DNA of 64,000 nucleotides from Amanita rubescens. Taxonomy: Eukaryota; Basidiomycota; Agaricomycetes; Agaricales; Amanitaceae. A program made the translations under genes and the position numbers. Positions within the stretch are counted from its first letter, which is position 1, and each line of letters starts with the position of its first letter. The stretch spans positions 1-64,000 of the forward strand of contig WION01000096.1 of NCBI GenBank assembly GCA_015039365.1, in the 5' to 3' direction. The notes beneath the pieces were generated by a model. It saw only the letters and a list, made by a program, of their open reading frames with translations, was not told the DNA's origin and did not search any database. This document shows, piece after piece, positions 52,939 through 64,000 of this stretch.

Positions 52939-55900
52939 TGTTACAACACGGTACGGACTCCCGCATTATGCTTACATGACACGTCGGACATGTTCATTTT
53001 CTTTATGCATACCTTATCCGTCTCACCCCTTATGCTCGATTCATATGGACAAGCTCGTTTACTTACTGATACCATTCCTTGTTCCACATATGACGCTGTC
53101 CTTATACTTACATTCCAGTACTTTACACTCCCCCCCCAGTATGATAAGAGTCCTATAGGAATCAGGGATTCCTATAGGATTCTGATTACAATCTGATAAA
53201 AATTTGAAAAATGCTAAAAAGTCAGTACTTTACACTCCCCCCCAGTATGATAAGAGTCCTATAGGAATCAGGGATTCCTATAGGATTCTGATAACAATCT
53301 GATAAGATTTTGAAAAATGCTAAAAATGTTCCCAAAGTAGATATTTGCATTTGTTTATGTTTGTTTGCACAAAATAAACAATATGGGCATCATTTGACAG
53401 CATTTTTTGAAGGTATGAGTTTGGAGGGGCTGTGGATTGTTGTTTGGTATTGTTTGGTGTTATTTATGCTTGCAATAAAATCTCAAAAATACTTTAAAAA
53501 TGCAGAAAAATCATGTCATCTAGGGCATGTAGGGATTTGGGGACCAAATAAAGCCAAACTTGAGATATTTGCAAAATACATTTTTTCAGACAAGTCTGAG
53601 AGAATTGACAAGTAAAAATAATTAAAAATGCCAAAACTCATTTCATCAACAACATGCAAGAATTATGTCACCATCACCATTCCATGTGCCATGACCACTT
53701 GCAAAGCCACAATGCAACACAATTCAGTCAAGGATTTCTGGTGATGTGATAGTCAGTGTAGTTTGGTCTGTTGTAGGAAGTTGAGGTTGCTGATGGTTCA
53801 ATGGTAGCAGAAGTCAATCACTTGCAGTGACTTGTTCAACAGTGAGTAATTGCTTCAGAGGTCAACAGTAGTGGATGTAGTCACCTATGGGTCAAGGCCA
53901 ACATGATCAACTCTACCTGCATGCCAAAAGTGGGCTCCATGTGCAGTTGCAGTGTAGAGATTGCCACTTAGTATGAATCAGATCCAGTGGTTGTGTCATG
54001 ATCAATTTCCACAATGTGGCCACTGTTGTTGCTGGCAACAGTGGCCATCAATCACCTATGACATTGCAGAGAGAGTTGTCAGAGGTCATGAACAAATGTG
54101 AGAAGGTTGTGGTTATGAGGATTTGTGGCTACTATGTATGTATTGAAGTCAAGTTTCAACTAGGGGAGGACTCAGAACTGGGAGCAGAGACGAGTTGTTG
54201 GTTATGTTGGTTATCTGTGATCACATGGTGGTGAGTAGTTGTTAGCAGCATAATGACAACCAGCCTACTAAACATCCACACTAAAAACATATGTATTGAA
54301 CTCCATAATCAAGAGAACAATGACACACTGAATTAGTCAACCATACATATAGTAAAATGAGTAAGTAGAAAAATAAGTGGGCCTGTCCAACCAATCAGGT
54401 GTGCATAATTTGGGAGTCCATACCATAAACAGATCAGTGACTCTTTAATGGTGGCTGACATGGTAATTGACAACTTCCACCTCTCAACAATTGTCTACAA
54501 TTTAGTAAACATGCCCAGTTAAATGGGAGAAACAACTAATTTGGAGACTATGGGCCACCAAGTGGCAAATCCAACTCAAGGACAACCAGGATTATGTGAC
54601 TAGGATCAGAGCCATCACATGTTTCCTTTGCTTCTCACAGCATGGTCCACCTTGACATGTGGTGCTTGCCACTGCAGTGGTGTTAAAGTTGTGTTAAAAC
54701 ATCTTGCAGGGCTTGGGTCACATAAGACTCAGCCTCATTACATTTAACCTTGGAATAACTATGTATCTCAAAGTGCACCTGAGGCTCATGTTCACAAGTA
54801 TAGGCTATATACATACCAGCAGTGTTACCAGAGGTACTAGTTTTCTCACAATTTAGGTGTCAAGTGGAAATGTGACAATGGCAATGTGGCCACTGCTAAT
54901 GCTGGCTTCCACATAGCATTGTGATATATGTATGACTCAGCCTAATCACATTGATTTTTCCATATATTTTAAGACTTTTGAAATTTAGTCTTGTTTGGCA
55001 TGTTCATTCCTGCACATTTGAGATGCCACAATTTTTTAGGCATTTTTTTGCAGATTGTTTGAGGCATGTCACAAACATGTCACACACCCCTGTCACACAT
55101 GTCCATTCTCAAACATCCTAACAAATGTGGTGAAAGAAGCTGAATATTCTCCATTTTCCACCAAACATATAAACAAATATAAACAAATACAAATATTAGC
55201 ACTACATAATTTTTGGGTATTTTTCAACATTTTTTTAGATTTTTTAAGAGGGTTTTGGTGCTTTCAGCACTGTTTCTAGAGGTATTTAAACATCAGAAGT
55301 GGAGCCCACAGCACCTACCACTTTCAAATATATGTAAATATATACAAACAAGCTCAAAATAGCAATACTACATGTCTTTCTACTGTATTTATGCATAGTC
55401 TGATTAAACTCTTATTAAACTCCCATAGGATGAGTCCTATTCACTCCTATTAAAGTCCAATAACTCCAATAGGACTCTCATTGGAATGAAGTAGGATTTC
55501 TCAGCCAAAATGGCTGACAACCATATGTATCAGAATCCTATAGGAATCCTATAGGAATCCGACAATTCCTATAGGATTCCTATGGGTAAGGGGGGGGGAG
55601 TGTAATGACCTCTTACATTCGTACTTACCTTTTATTCATTAATTAGTACGTCTCATTGTACTTGCTAGTATAAGTACCGCATGTATTCTAGAGTCAAACC
55701 CTAAGTTCGACTTAGCTGTTTATTGTCGTCTGGCAATATAACCTTACTCTCAACTCGTCAACCATAATCATCCTCAGATCCTAAGTCAACGACTTGACTT
55801 AGTATTGAACTTATATCTCATCAATGTTTGACTTAGACTTGTAATTAGGGAATGGCAGGGGTGTAACGGGTCGCTCGGAGGCTTATATATTCAAGATATC

Positions 55901-56153
55901 CTAGGACAGGAGCTAATCCTAGCTCCCTCATTATTCCCTGTATATAGTTTCCTTTTATAGTAGGTAGTCACTTAGTATACCATATACGCTAGTCACGCAG
56001 TGACGGACACTTTTACTTAACTTGTACTCACCACACGCGCACCCGCACGGTCTCAATAGACATTGATCCAGTGCAAGGCGCAAGGTGCAAACAGTCCCGG
56101 AACCATCCCCTGGTTCCGTCTTAGTAAACGTTACACTTTTTTGCACTTCCACA
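52939..56153 (+). repeat. Chromovirus B 5' LTR, interrupted by element C copy 1
   Basis: Begins TGTTACAACACGG exactly where A2 ORF3 stops (candidate TSD CTCGC, 52934-52938) and ends near CTTCCACA, four bases before a tRNA-like PBS. Without element C it is about 740 bp. The 3' LTR is outside the window, so the ends rest on context. Confidence 0.7.
53126..55602 (+). mobile_element. Element C, copy 1: C-tract-ended repeat element, non-coding
   Basis: About 2.5 kb with inverted ends CACTCCCCCCCC...CCTATAGG and CCTATAGG...GGGGGGGGAGTG. TA flanks both sides. The left end is doubled: CAGTACTTTACACTCCCC occurs at 53116 and again at 53223. The right half matches copy 2 at 17567-18995 in inverse orientation. 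Small frames are present but no transposase is recognised. The ends resemble a TIR transposon, but a polypurine tract next to an LTR would look alike, so the class is open. It interrupts LTR B. Confidence 0.55.
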
Positions 56154-56157
56154 AGTG

Positions 56158-56175
56158 TGGAGCAATATTCGAACC
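56158..56175 (+). promoter_or_regulatory. Chromovirus B primer binding site
   Basis: TGGAGCAATATTCGAACC. Its complement GGTTCGAATATTGCTCCA has the exact layout of a tRNA 3' end (T-loop GGTTCGAAT, acceptor, CCA). The tRNA species is not identified. Confidence 0.8.
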
Positions 56176-56270
56176 AACAAACTTTCAAACACGAAAACTA
56201 CCGAAATTAATACAAAAACCCTTCAAAAACCTATATATAAACAAAAACCCAACATAATATAAACGACGCG

Positions 56271-59117
56271 ATGGCGTCAGGGCCAGGCAAAAGAAAAACC
56301 AAGCAACAAGCCACCTCGAGCTCCCCCTCGGCATCAGCCGGGAGCTCACCCCATATAATCCAATGTTCAGCGAGTATCGTGAACTTAGGTAATCCTAGTA
56401 ACACTAGGGATACCAGTAAGGTTACGACGAGAACCGTAAGCACCGCCCACACTGCTTCCCATGCCAAAGTTGCAGCACAGTCACCCAAAGGGAAAGGACG
56501 AGTACCGGGGACAATTCCATTGTCCCCTCCAGTTCACAATACCACGGGACTATCTTCGTTAAGTCCCAGACAACCTGGTTTAGACGTTGAGTCTGGTAAC
56601 ACCTACAACATAATAAGTCTGAACTTGCCAGTACCCCAGGAGACAGCACAGCTATCTCCGTTAGACATCCAGCCTCCCATGGCTATACGTACGGGAGGCC
56701 CTGAATTGATAAGTGATGAAAGGGAGGTAGCAGAGCTAGCTTCTCCCGCAAAAGAAGACGGATACGCCGGCTCATTTAAAAGACGTGAAGATGCTCGACT
56801 TGAGTACATTCCACAAGTCCAAAGGCCTGTCGGACTCGGGTTCCCGCAAACCAGTCGTCGACTGGGGGAACCCTCACCTCACAATACTCAGTTTTACCCT
56901 TACCCACGACCGGGCGACGCAACTAACAGGAGGCTCGAAGAGACTCAAGCCTCCATATTAGAAGGACAACGAGAAAGCAAAGAACAGCTCTCTCAAATTG
57001 CCCACAGAATAGAACAAAGCAACTCGTTGCTAGCAGACTTGATCTCCAAGTTCAGACGGGACAGGAGATCAACATCATCGGGATCTTACAGAGGAAGATC
57101 CCCAAATCCAAGACAAGTTTCTCTGTCCCCACTAAACGAAGCCACAGGACAAGATGATGAAAATGAGGAAGAAGCAATGATACTTCAACAGAACGCCGTC
57201 GTTCCTCCACAGAACGAGGAGGCGAACGTAACGGATGACTTTCCCCACCTAATCAGGTCCGGGGAAATGGATGCTCTTATTCAACTAAAGGTCTTGGAAT
57301 ACAAGAGGGACGCGATTAACGGATCCCAGCTCAGGGTACATAGGAGAGGTAATCGAGAAACCTCTCCAGACTACGAAACCCGACTGTATAATTCAGCAAA
57401 CAACTTCGTCTTGACGGAGCTACGATCAGGTGTAGACGTGAACATACTATTTGAAAGGTTATCCCCGCTACGGAGACAAGCTAGATTCGATAACCCACGT
57501 CCTAACGTGAGAGCTACGGGTTCCAATGCCATACCCGTACGCTCTGAACGGAGAGTAAACGAACTCCCCGAGAGTACTCCAAGACGAGAGCAAATGCCAG
57601 CTAACATCGGCCACGTAGCTCCCTCACCATCGGGAAACGGGAGCTCCAACGTATCTCGCCAAAGCTCGGTTGGTTCACCAACACAGAAAGGACCGCCGAT
57701 CAGTTACGTTGCTAGGAGATTAAGACCTAGCATGTCCATAAGTCACATCGGAGGACTCCCTAACGCGGACCCTCCTGCGACAACAAACAAATCATCTGAA
57801 CGAACAGATGGTATTGTCTGACAAGAAATACAGGACGCGTATATGGCAAGCCAACACAGGTCGGATAAGATTAACGTAGGGAAGATGATGAAAATCCCTC
57901 TTCCCGAATATTCTGGAGGAGAATCCATAGATACATATCTACGGTTTCTCCACGAGATCCTTCTATATCTCGTGAATTACAATGCCATGGGACCGGATGA
58001 CGACGCTACTAGAGTCGGCATCCTAGGATCTACACTAAAAGATAGAGCATTGAAATGGTATCAACATACCATCCATCTCAACGCGGAGGGATTGTGGACG
58101 TTTGAGACGGCCATGATCGAACTCAAGAGATACTTTGTTAAGGAGGCCTCATCTCGCGACGCGGCCTCCAAATTCGACCGTTTAGAACAGGGCAGTAAAA
58201 CGGTCATGGAATTATGCAAGGACTTAGAGAGGTTAAGCCAACTAATGGTTCAACCTCCAACTGAGTACGACATGTCACAATGATTCGTGGATGCGCTCAA
58301 TGAAGAAATAGCAGGGGCTGTCGTGAAGTACGGTATCAACCCCGAAAAGAGTCCTTTCGAGTTGATCTTCGAAAAAGCCAATGAAGTAGAACAGGGCTTG
58401 TTCTACGAAGATCGGCAGATCCGACACAAACGAAAGTTAAAGCTACCAGACAGGAGCCCCATAAAAACCAGCTCCAAGCCTATAAAGAAAAAACCCGGTA
58501 CTAGCTTTAAACTTAACACGTCCAAAGTTATACAGACGAAAACCAAGGATTATAAGCCAACCAGAAGCATGTCTAAACAGATCGAGTGCTTCCATTGCAA
58601 ACAAAAAGGACACTACAGTAACAGATGTCTGAAAAAGAACGGCCGCACCAAACAAGCAGCAAATGTCGAGACAATTGATGAAGAAAACGACGAAGCTGTC
58701 GCTAACGCCACTGAAGGGACACACTCCGACTCCCAACATGAGGACGATGCCTCGGGAGACGAAGAGGAGGAAGAACAATCAGAAGAATTGTCCCACGAAC
58801 AGTACGAGGACGATGAAGATCCCTCGTTAAATGATTGGGTGGCAGAAGCGTTCGTATCTGTTTTAGTCTCCACTCACACTGAGAGTAACGGAGACTATCT
58901 TAACTCAAAGAATTCACGAAGAATAGATGGGACCAAATTAACAGATTGGTCCCAAACGGAAGACACAATCAATGCAAGCCAATCCGAGGAGGAGAGTGAC
59001 ATACTCTCCGAGACAAATTGCGAATCCGACATCGCAGACACAGCATGCATCATACGATGTGTTGACGACGATGAAGACGACAGTTGCCAAATGTATGAAA
59101 GCGTCTGGGATAAATGA
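56271..59117 (+). CDS. gag: Chromovirus B Gag, with two TGA interruptions
   Basis: A single frame of 949 codons from ATG 56271, interrupted by TGA at 57819-57821 and 58281-58283. In both places Arg (CGA) would be a one-step change. The N-terminal ~500 residues are Pro/Ser-rich. The capsid region (from about 57843; LPEYSGGESIDTYLRFLHE, ALKWYQHTI) is a clear retrotransposon gag. A CCHC knuckle CFHCKQKGHYSNRC follows at 58590-58631, then a very acidic tail ending in YESVWDK. Pol begins 145 nt before its stop in the +1 frame, so a ribosomal frameshift is expected. As it stands this copy cannot make full-length Gag without readthrough. Confidence 0.88.
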
Positions 59118-62100
59118 CGAGCCAGTCGCATACAGACAACGGGGAACGAAAGACCTCGGGCCGATCAAGGTTGAAGACGGCCCTAAAAGGGATTTCAAAT
59201 GCCTCGGCTTCATCGAAGGCTTTATCCGTATTAACGGACATAAAGCCCATGTTTTATTGGACGGCGGAAGTACAATCGATATGATTTCCGCCAACTTTGC
59301 CAAAGTTCATCAACTGGACGTATTCCAGTTAAAGAAACCCATAAAACTACAAATGGCAACATCAGGATCGCGCTCCTCTATCCAATACGGAGCGCGCGCA
59401 GAACTGAAGTTAGGCGACCTCAGCCAGAGCAGATACTTTGACGTCGTCAACCTGGACAGATACCACGCTATACTTGGTACTCCGTTTCTGAAGGAACATG
59501 AGGTCTTGCTCAATTATGCCGGACACGGTTCCTTCAAGCTGAAGAACAAATGGTTCCCCGTCAAAGACGGCGACTTCGGGAACCCTCTCTCTCTAGAAGG
59601 GGAGAAAGCGGAGAAATCCGCTAATAAGAAGAAAGATACAACCAATAAAAAAAAGGAGTCTTCAAGCGTTAAGACTCCAAGCAAGAAGCCGATTGTCAAT
59701 AAGGCCTCAACCTCGGACAAGGTGTCAACGCGCGCTAAACACGCTGAATGACGCCAGGCTGCCGAAGATGAAACAAAACCTTCTCCAGAAACCAGCGCAA
59801 AGGGAGGGAAAACACTCCATATATCTATGGAGGAACGTCTAAGGCTGCGCCAAAAATGGATCGACAAGATCCAAGATTTATACACCCCTCGGGAGCCAAC
59901 TCTGCCTCCCTTACAGCCAATCAATCATGAGATTCCGTTAATCAACCCGAATCTCAGAATAATACACAGGGCACCCAAATGCCCTGAAGCACTCAGAGAA
60001 GAGCTTAGAGCGAAGGTCGACAAATACATAAAGGCGGGCTGGTGGGTCCCTACAACCCTCCCATCGTCGGCACCTCTTTTAGTCGTCTTCAAAAAGGACA
60101 GAAAGATTCGAACAGTAGTAGACGCGCGACAGCGTAATGACAATACGCTAGCAGATGTTACTACGCTACCGGACCAGGAAACAGTTCGAAGTGACATTGC
60201 AAAAGCTCGCTTTAGAACGAAAATAGACCTCTCGGACGTGTTTGAACAAATACGCGTCCTACCCGAACATGAGGATCGTACTGTATTCGCAACCATATAC
60301 GGTAACATAAAGAGCATGGTAATGCAACAGGGAGACAAGAACGCGCCTCCCACATTCCAAAAGCTGATGAATCACTCCTTTTTGGATATGATAGCAGTAT
60401 TCATACACTGCTATCAGGACGACATTTTTGTATTTTCAGATACCCTGGAGGAGCACGAAATGCACCTCCAAAGGGTATTTGATCGATTAAGAGAGCTCAA
60501 GCTATATCTAAGCAGCAATACCAAAAAACTCGACTTGTTCTCGACCTGGATGGACTGTCTAGGATTCTACGTCAACGATGAAGGAATCTACATCGACCCG
60601 GCAAAAATAGACAAAATACGGGAGTGGAGAACTCCCAGAAATTACCATGACGTCCAGAGGTTCAGCAGCATTATACAATATCTCGCCCAGTTCCTCCCGA
60701 ACGTCACTGATTATACATCCCCGATGACTGGGATGTGTAGCAACAATCGAGAATTCGTCTGGACGGATTTCCAAGATGAATGCTTCAAAACACTCAAGAA
60801 GCTCGTTTGAAAGAACCCCGTTTGCAGACCTATCAATGGCCGAATGGAGATGCCTATCTTCGTGATTACCGATGCATCAGCAACAGGCATAGGCGGTATG
60901 TACGGCCAAGGACCAACTTGGGACACAATCAGACCAGCCGGTTTTGTGTCCCGTAAATTCACATCTGCGCAAATGAACTATTGCACCTGGGAACAGGAAT
61001 TGCTCGCCGTTCTCGAAGCGCTTATGCGCTGGGAAGACAAATTGCTCGGTCTTCCCTTCACCATTGTAACAGATCATCAAGCACTCACGTTCTTCAAGGA
61101 AGTGCCGACGAGATCACACAGGAGAATAAGATGGTGGGAGTACCTCTCCCGATTCAACTTCATGATGAAGTATCTGAAGGGAGAGGATAACAAAATAGCA
61201 GATGCTCTCTCCCGTTATTATTCATCAGACGAGCCCGGAGAGATACACAACATCGCAACATACATCAACGCAGATGCTAGATTAGACCCGGAAGGCGATG
61301 ATTTAACAATCGCTCGCAACGCCGAGCTTAGCGCCTTCCAAGTCAATATTCTTCCCGGGGAGGAAAGGGAAGAGATCATCAAAGATCACGTTGAACAGAG
61401 AATCAACGATTCTCATCAGCTTTCATTACACAAAGAACTGGAGACGTCACAGTCTCCCGATTTAAATCTTAAGGACGACAACGTTCAAGCCGTCCTACAA
61501 CACATTCCGAAGATGTACGAAGGCGACAAATTCTTCTCGAACATCCGGAAACATTCAGACCGACATGAAAGATTCAGCTTACACAAAGAGCTTCTCTGGA
61601 CAGTCAACCGAGCGGGATACAAAGTAGTATGCATCCCAGGAGGGCTGATAAAGGGAAAGTCTACACGGGGTCTGATTATAGATGCCTGTCATCAAACGAT
61701 AGGACATCTAGGCTCAAGCAAAACGCTTGAATACGTTCGACGCTGGTTCTGGTGGCCGAACATAAAAGAAGACGTCGAGGATTTCTGCTGCTTGTGCGGA
61801 AAGTGCCAAGTCACCAAGGTCTCACGTCTAAAGGCACCGGGATGGGTACACACAATGCCAATCCCTACAAGGCCATGGGAAAGCATCGGAATGGATTTCA
61901 CTGGTCCTTTCGTCGAAATCGGAGGATATGATTATTACCGGAGTCTGTCGTTTCTGATCGCGACACGAAATTCACCTCCCAGTTCTGGAGTGAATTCAGC
62001 AAAACGTTAGGACAGAGACTATTAATGTTGACGTCTTATCATCCTCAAACGGACGGCTCTTCAGAACGAGCCATCCAGACTATGTCTCAAATCCTCCGCG

Positions 62101-62845
62101 CCGTCGTAAACAATTATCAAACCAACTGGGTTGAGCAACTCCCGTTGGTTGAATTTGCTATGAATTCAGCCACAAGCGCTTCTACTGGACAAGCCCCTTT
62201 TGAATCCAATTACGGATGGATGCCTCGTATGATCAAGGGAGTCAATTATGACTCCCCACGCGAAGGCGTCCGACAATTCGCAGAAGACATTAGAAACGTC
62301 CTGGACAAAACGTTTGACAAGCTAGTCGTCCAGCGCACAAGACAGGCGATCAAAGCGATAAGAAACAACGCGAAGGACAATGTTTCAAGACGGATGAACT
62401 GGTTCTCCTGTCTACGGAGAACCTAAACCTCCCTAAAGGACGCACAAGGAAGCTGTGCCCTAAATATATCGGACCGTACAAGATCCTCAAAGCCTCTCTG
62501 GAGAGTTCAACTTACAAGCTAGAACTCTCCCCAGATCTCAAGGCACGACGTATTCATGATACTTTCCATGAGAAAGTATTAAAGCCTTATGTCGGGAACG
62601 ACTACGATAAGTTCCCTAAGTGTGAATCACGCGTGCGATATGATATTGGAGACGACCCGGAACAGGAATGGGTCGTCGAAGCAATAGAGGACCACAAATG
62701 GTCCCCCCGTCTTACGTTCAAAGTACGATGGGCATTGGGAGATCACACATGGGAACCCTTACATGTTGTCAACGAACTCGAGGCTCTAGATCAATACTTA
62801 GAGCTCGAAGGGGTTACCAAACCCTCAGATCTCAGAAAACATTGA
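58972..62845 (+). pseudogene. pol: Chromovirus B Pol (protease, RT, RNase H, integrase, chromodomain), inactivated
   Basis: Protease with LLDGGSTIDM (58972-59751), then TGA 59749-59751 in frame. The RT follows (ATG 59827), with catalytic YQDDIFVF at about 60412, then TGA 60808-60810 in frame. RNase H begins TDAS and ends near DALSRYY. Integrase has HQTIGHLG...CGKC and the first core Asp in GMDFTGPF. A deletion near 61945 removes the stretch up to LPESVVSDRDTKF, including a frame change, so the core is broken. The remaining core (SYHPQTDGSSERA) continues to 62426, shifts frame near 62382, and goes on through YIGPYKILKA to a chromodomain-like end (WVVEAIEDHKW...FKVRWALGDHTWEP) at 62845. Three types of damage: TGA codons, a deletion, and a frameshift. 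Confidence 0.88.
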
Positions 62846-62935
62846 CGTTTACGGGGGTGGCTGTGTACTTTAGGACTGGCCTTCCAGCACCCCCTTAAAT
62901 TCCCACGAGCCAGATTTCATCCATTAACCACCACC

Positions 62936-64000
62936 ATGTCAGAACGTCACACACAATGCCAACAGAACGAATCGGGGAAAGAGGAGTCCAGCCGCAAGCA
63001 GATCCGATCTCCCCAGACTCAATATCAAGACATCGGGAGAGACGAACGCCGGCCACGCATGAGCCGCTCTCCCTCAACCTCGTCAAATCAGGCATCGACC
63101 GCGATATCATCGGGGAGATCCACGTCTCCCCAGTTTTTCTTAAATGCGTCGGATATCTTCTCTCAAATGCGCCCAGAATGGCAAATCGAGCCCAAGTCGC
63201 ACCTCCCTTTACACCTCTCAAACTGCCGTGATTGCGCACACTTTGCGCAACATGTCAAGAATGAGACGTCGGGAGGCGCATTGGAGATCTTCAACCAAAA
63301 ACAACGACACCACTGGCGTGAAGCGCTAGATGATGAGATTGAAGATCGCTGCCATGAGGCATACCGACGTGGCCAAAAGGACAACGACAACGAGATATTA
63401 AGGCTGAGAAACGAGCTCAACCGATGCCACAGACAAGTCAAAAACTTAGAGAGAAATATAGATGACCTGGAGCGTCGAAATAACGCGCTCCGTTCCTCTT
63501 ATCAACATGGAGGGTCTCAACGGCCCTCCACCACCTTTGGAAGGGGAGGATCCTGCCCGTTACTAGCGGAAAGAAAAAGATCACTTTCTCCAAAACGTCA
63601 ACTACCCATGCCAACCGCATTGTCGTCAAAGAAACAACTCACTCCACCGCCACAGGAAATGGCTGTTGACACAGAGCCAAAAATGACATCTATCGCAGCC
63701 AAGGGAAAGGAGCCGACCAGGCCCCTCAACCGCATGTACCAATCGGACGAAGAGGACGACGATGACGACGAAGTATCAATCAATAGCGGTAACATGGATC
63801 ATCTCGGAGGCGATAATAACTCGCCTCCTCACACCAATGCCGAAGAGAAAGAAGAAGAACTAGGCCTAATGAGTAGATATATCGGAGACCCGGCACCGTT
63901 CCGTCTCCATAAGAACTCAAAGGCCTTTCAGAGCAAACACGGACACGCATGCATGGACTGTTACAAACGTACGTCATGGCCTATCTTTTCCTTATCTTAT
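62936..64000 (+). CDS. Chromovirus B post-pol ORF (ORF3-B), coiled-coil, interrupted by LTR-A
   Basis: A frame open from ATG 62936 to the window end, starting 91 nt after the pol stop. The product is hydrophilic: Ser/Arg-rich start, a CRDCAHF pair of cysteines, a heptad-like coiled coil (around ILRLRNELNRCHRQVKNLER), Pro/Ser/Lys stretches and an acidic run (DEEDDDDDEVS). From 63959 the sequence is LTR-A, so the genuine product is cut after 341 codons. I do not recognise a family; it is unrelated by eye to the ORF3 of chromovirus A. Confidence 0.6.
   Translation, partial: MSERHTQCQQNESGKEESSRKQIRSPQTQYQDIGRDERRPRMSRSPSTSSNQASTAISSGRSTSPQFFLNASDIFSQMRPEWQIEPKSHLPLHLSNCRDCAHFAQHVKNETSGGALEIFNQKQRHHWREALDDEIEDRCHEAYRRGQKDNDNEILRLRNELNRCHRQVKNLERNIDDLERRNNALRSSYQHGGSQRPSTTFGRGGSCPLLAERKRSLSPKRQLPMPTALSSKKQLTPPPQEMAVDTEPKMTSIAAKGKEPTRPLNRMYQSDEEDDDDDEVSINSGNMDHLGGDNNSPPHTNAEEKEEELGLMSRYIGDPAPFRLHKNSKAFQSKHGHACMDCYKRTSWPIFSLSY
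63959..64000 (+). repeat. Chromovirus A LTR start, inserted in ORF3-B (cut by window end)
   Basis: TGTTACAAACGTACGTCATGG matches the beginning of LTR-A (11203). Candidate target duplication TGGAC at 63954-63958; the right side is outside. It may be a solo LTR or a whole element. Confidence 0.88.

Noticed and set aside
55591..55610. Reading GGGGGGGGAG|TGTAATGACC as polypurine tract plus LTR start
   Set aside because: Copies 1 and 2 diverge 12 bases into the supposed LTR and the opposite end of the element has the same C-tract in inverse orientation, so TIR-like ends fit better. Not fully excluded.

Overview
The window looks like a transposon-dominated segment of a basidiomycete genome, probably a mushroom-forming agaricomycete. 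The reasons are chromodomain Ty3/gypsy elements, 46-90 nt introns with GT..AG ends, a Tet/JBP-like dioxygenase gene, an F-box gene of a type I associate with mushroom genomes, a Helitron with a Rep-helicase protein, and decay that favours CGA to TGA. I see no rRNA or tRNA gene, no CRISPR array and no bacterial-type operon. Almost everything is a mobile element, and most elements sit inside other elements.

Layout, left to right. (1) 1-11632: 3' part of a plus-strand chromovirus (A1): end of pol with a chromodomain, a large post-pol ORF (ORF3) and a 3' LTR (11203-11632). A second, complete Ty3/gypsy element (G2, 699-9160) lies inside ORF3 and carries its own antisense, three-exon zinc-finger gene. 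(2) 11633-23067: an old mosaic of non-coding repeats. It holds hAT-like MITEs, solo LTRs of two families, a C-tract-ended element and a Helitron end. Several insertions can be read exactly from target-site duplications (TSDs) and empty sites. (3) 23068 to beyond the window: a second chromovirus A copy (A2) on the minus strand. Its ORF3 is split by a Ty1/copia-like element (25343-52674, TSD GGGAG) and then by a second chromovirus, B (from 52939). (4) The copia-like element has a gag ORF but no recognisable pol, and its interior is packed with short perfect hairpins. Inside it lies a ~18.9 kb insert (about 33059-51909). The right half is an autonomous Helitron; the left half is a block of intron-bearing genes: a conserved hypothetical, a seven-exon gene of unknown function, a Tet/JBP-like 2OG-Fe(II) oxygenase, a further spliced hypothetical, and an F-box/nucleotidyltransferase-like gene. 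This block is plausibly Helitron cargo. (5) 52939-64000: chromovirus B with a 5' LTR (interrupted by a 2.5 kb C-tract element), PBS, gag, pol and a 3' coiled-coil ORF, itself hit by a new chromovirus A LTR at 63959.

Relative timing from nesting: A2 is older than the copia-like element and B. Helitron and MITEs came into the copia-like element later, and a MITE later hit the Helitron gene. Chromovirus A was active again after B. Most inner stop codons in B, A2 and the Helitron are TGA where CGA is expected.

The points most worth follow-up are the hairpin-packed copia-like interior, the gene-carrying Helitron with a cysteine-peptidase-like tail, the antisense zinc-finger gene in G2, and the extra 3' ORFs found in three different Ty3/gypsy lineages.
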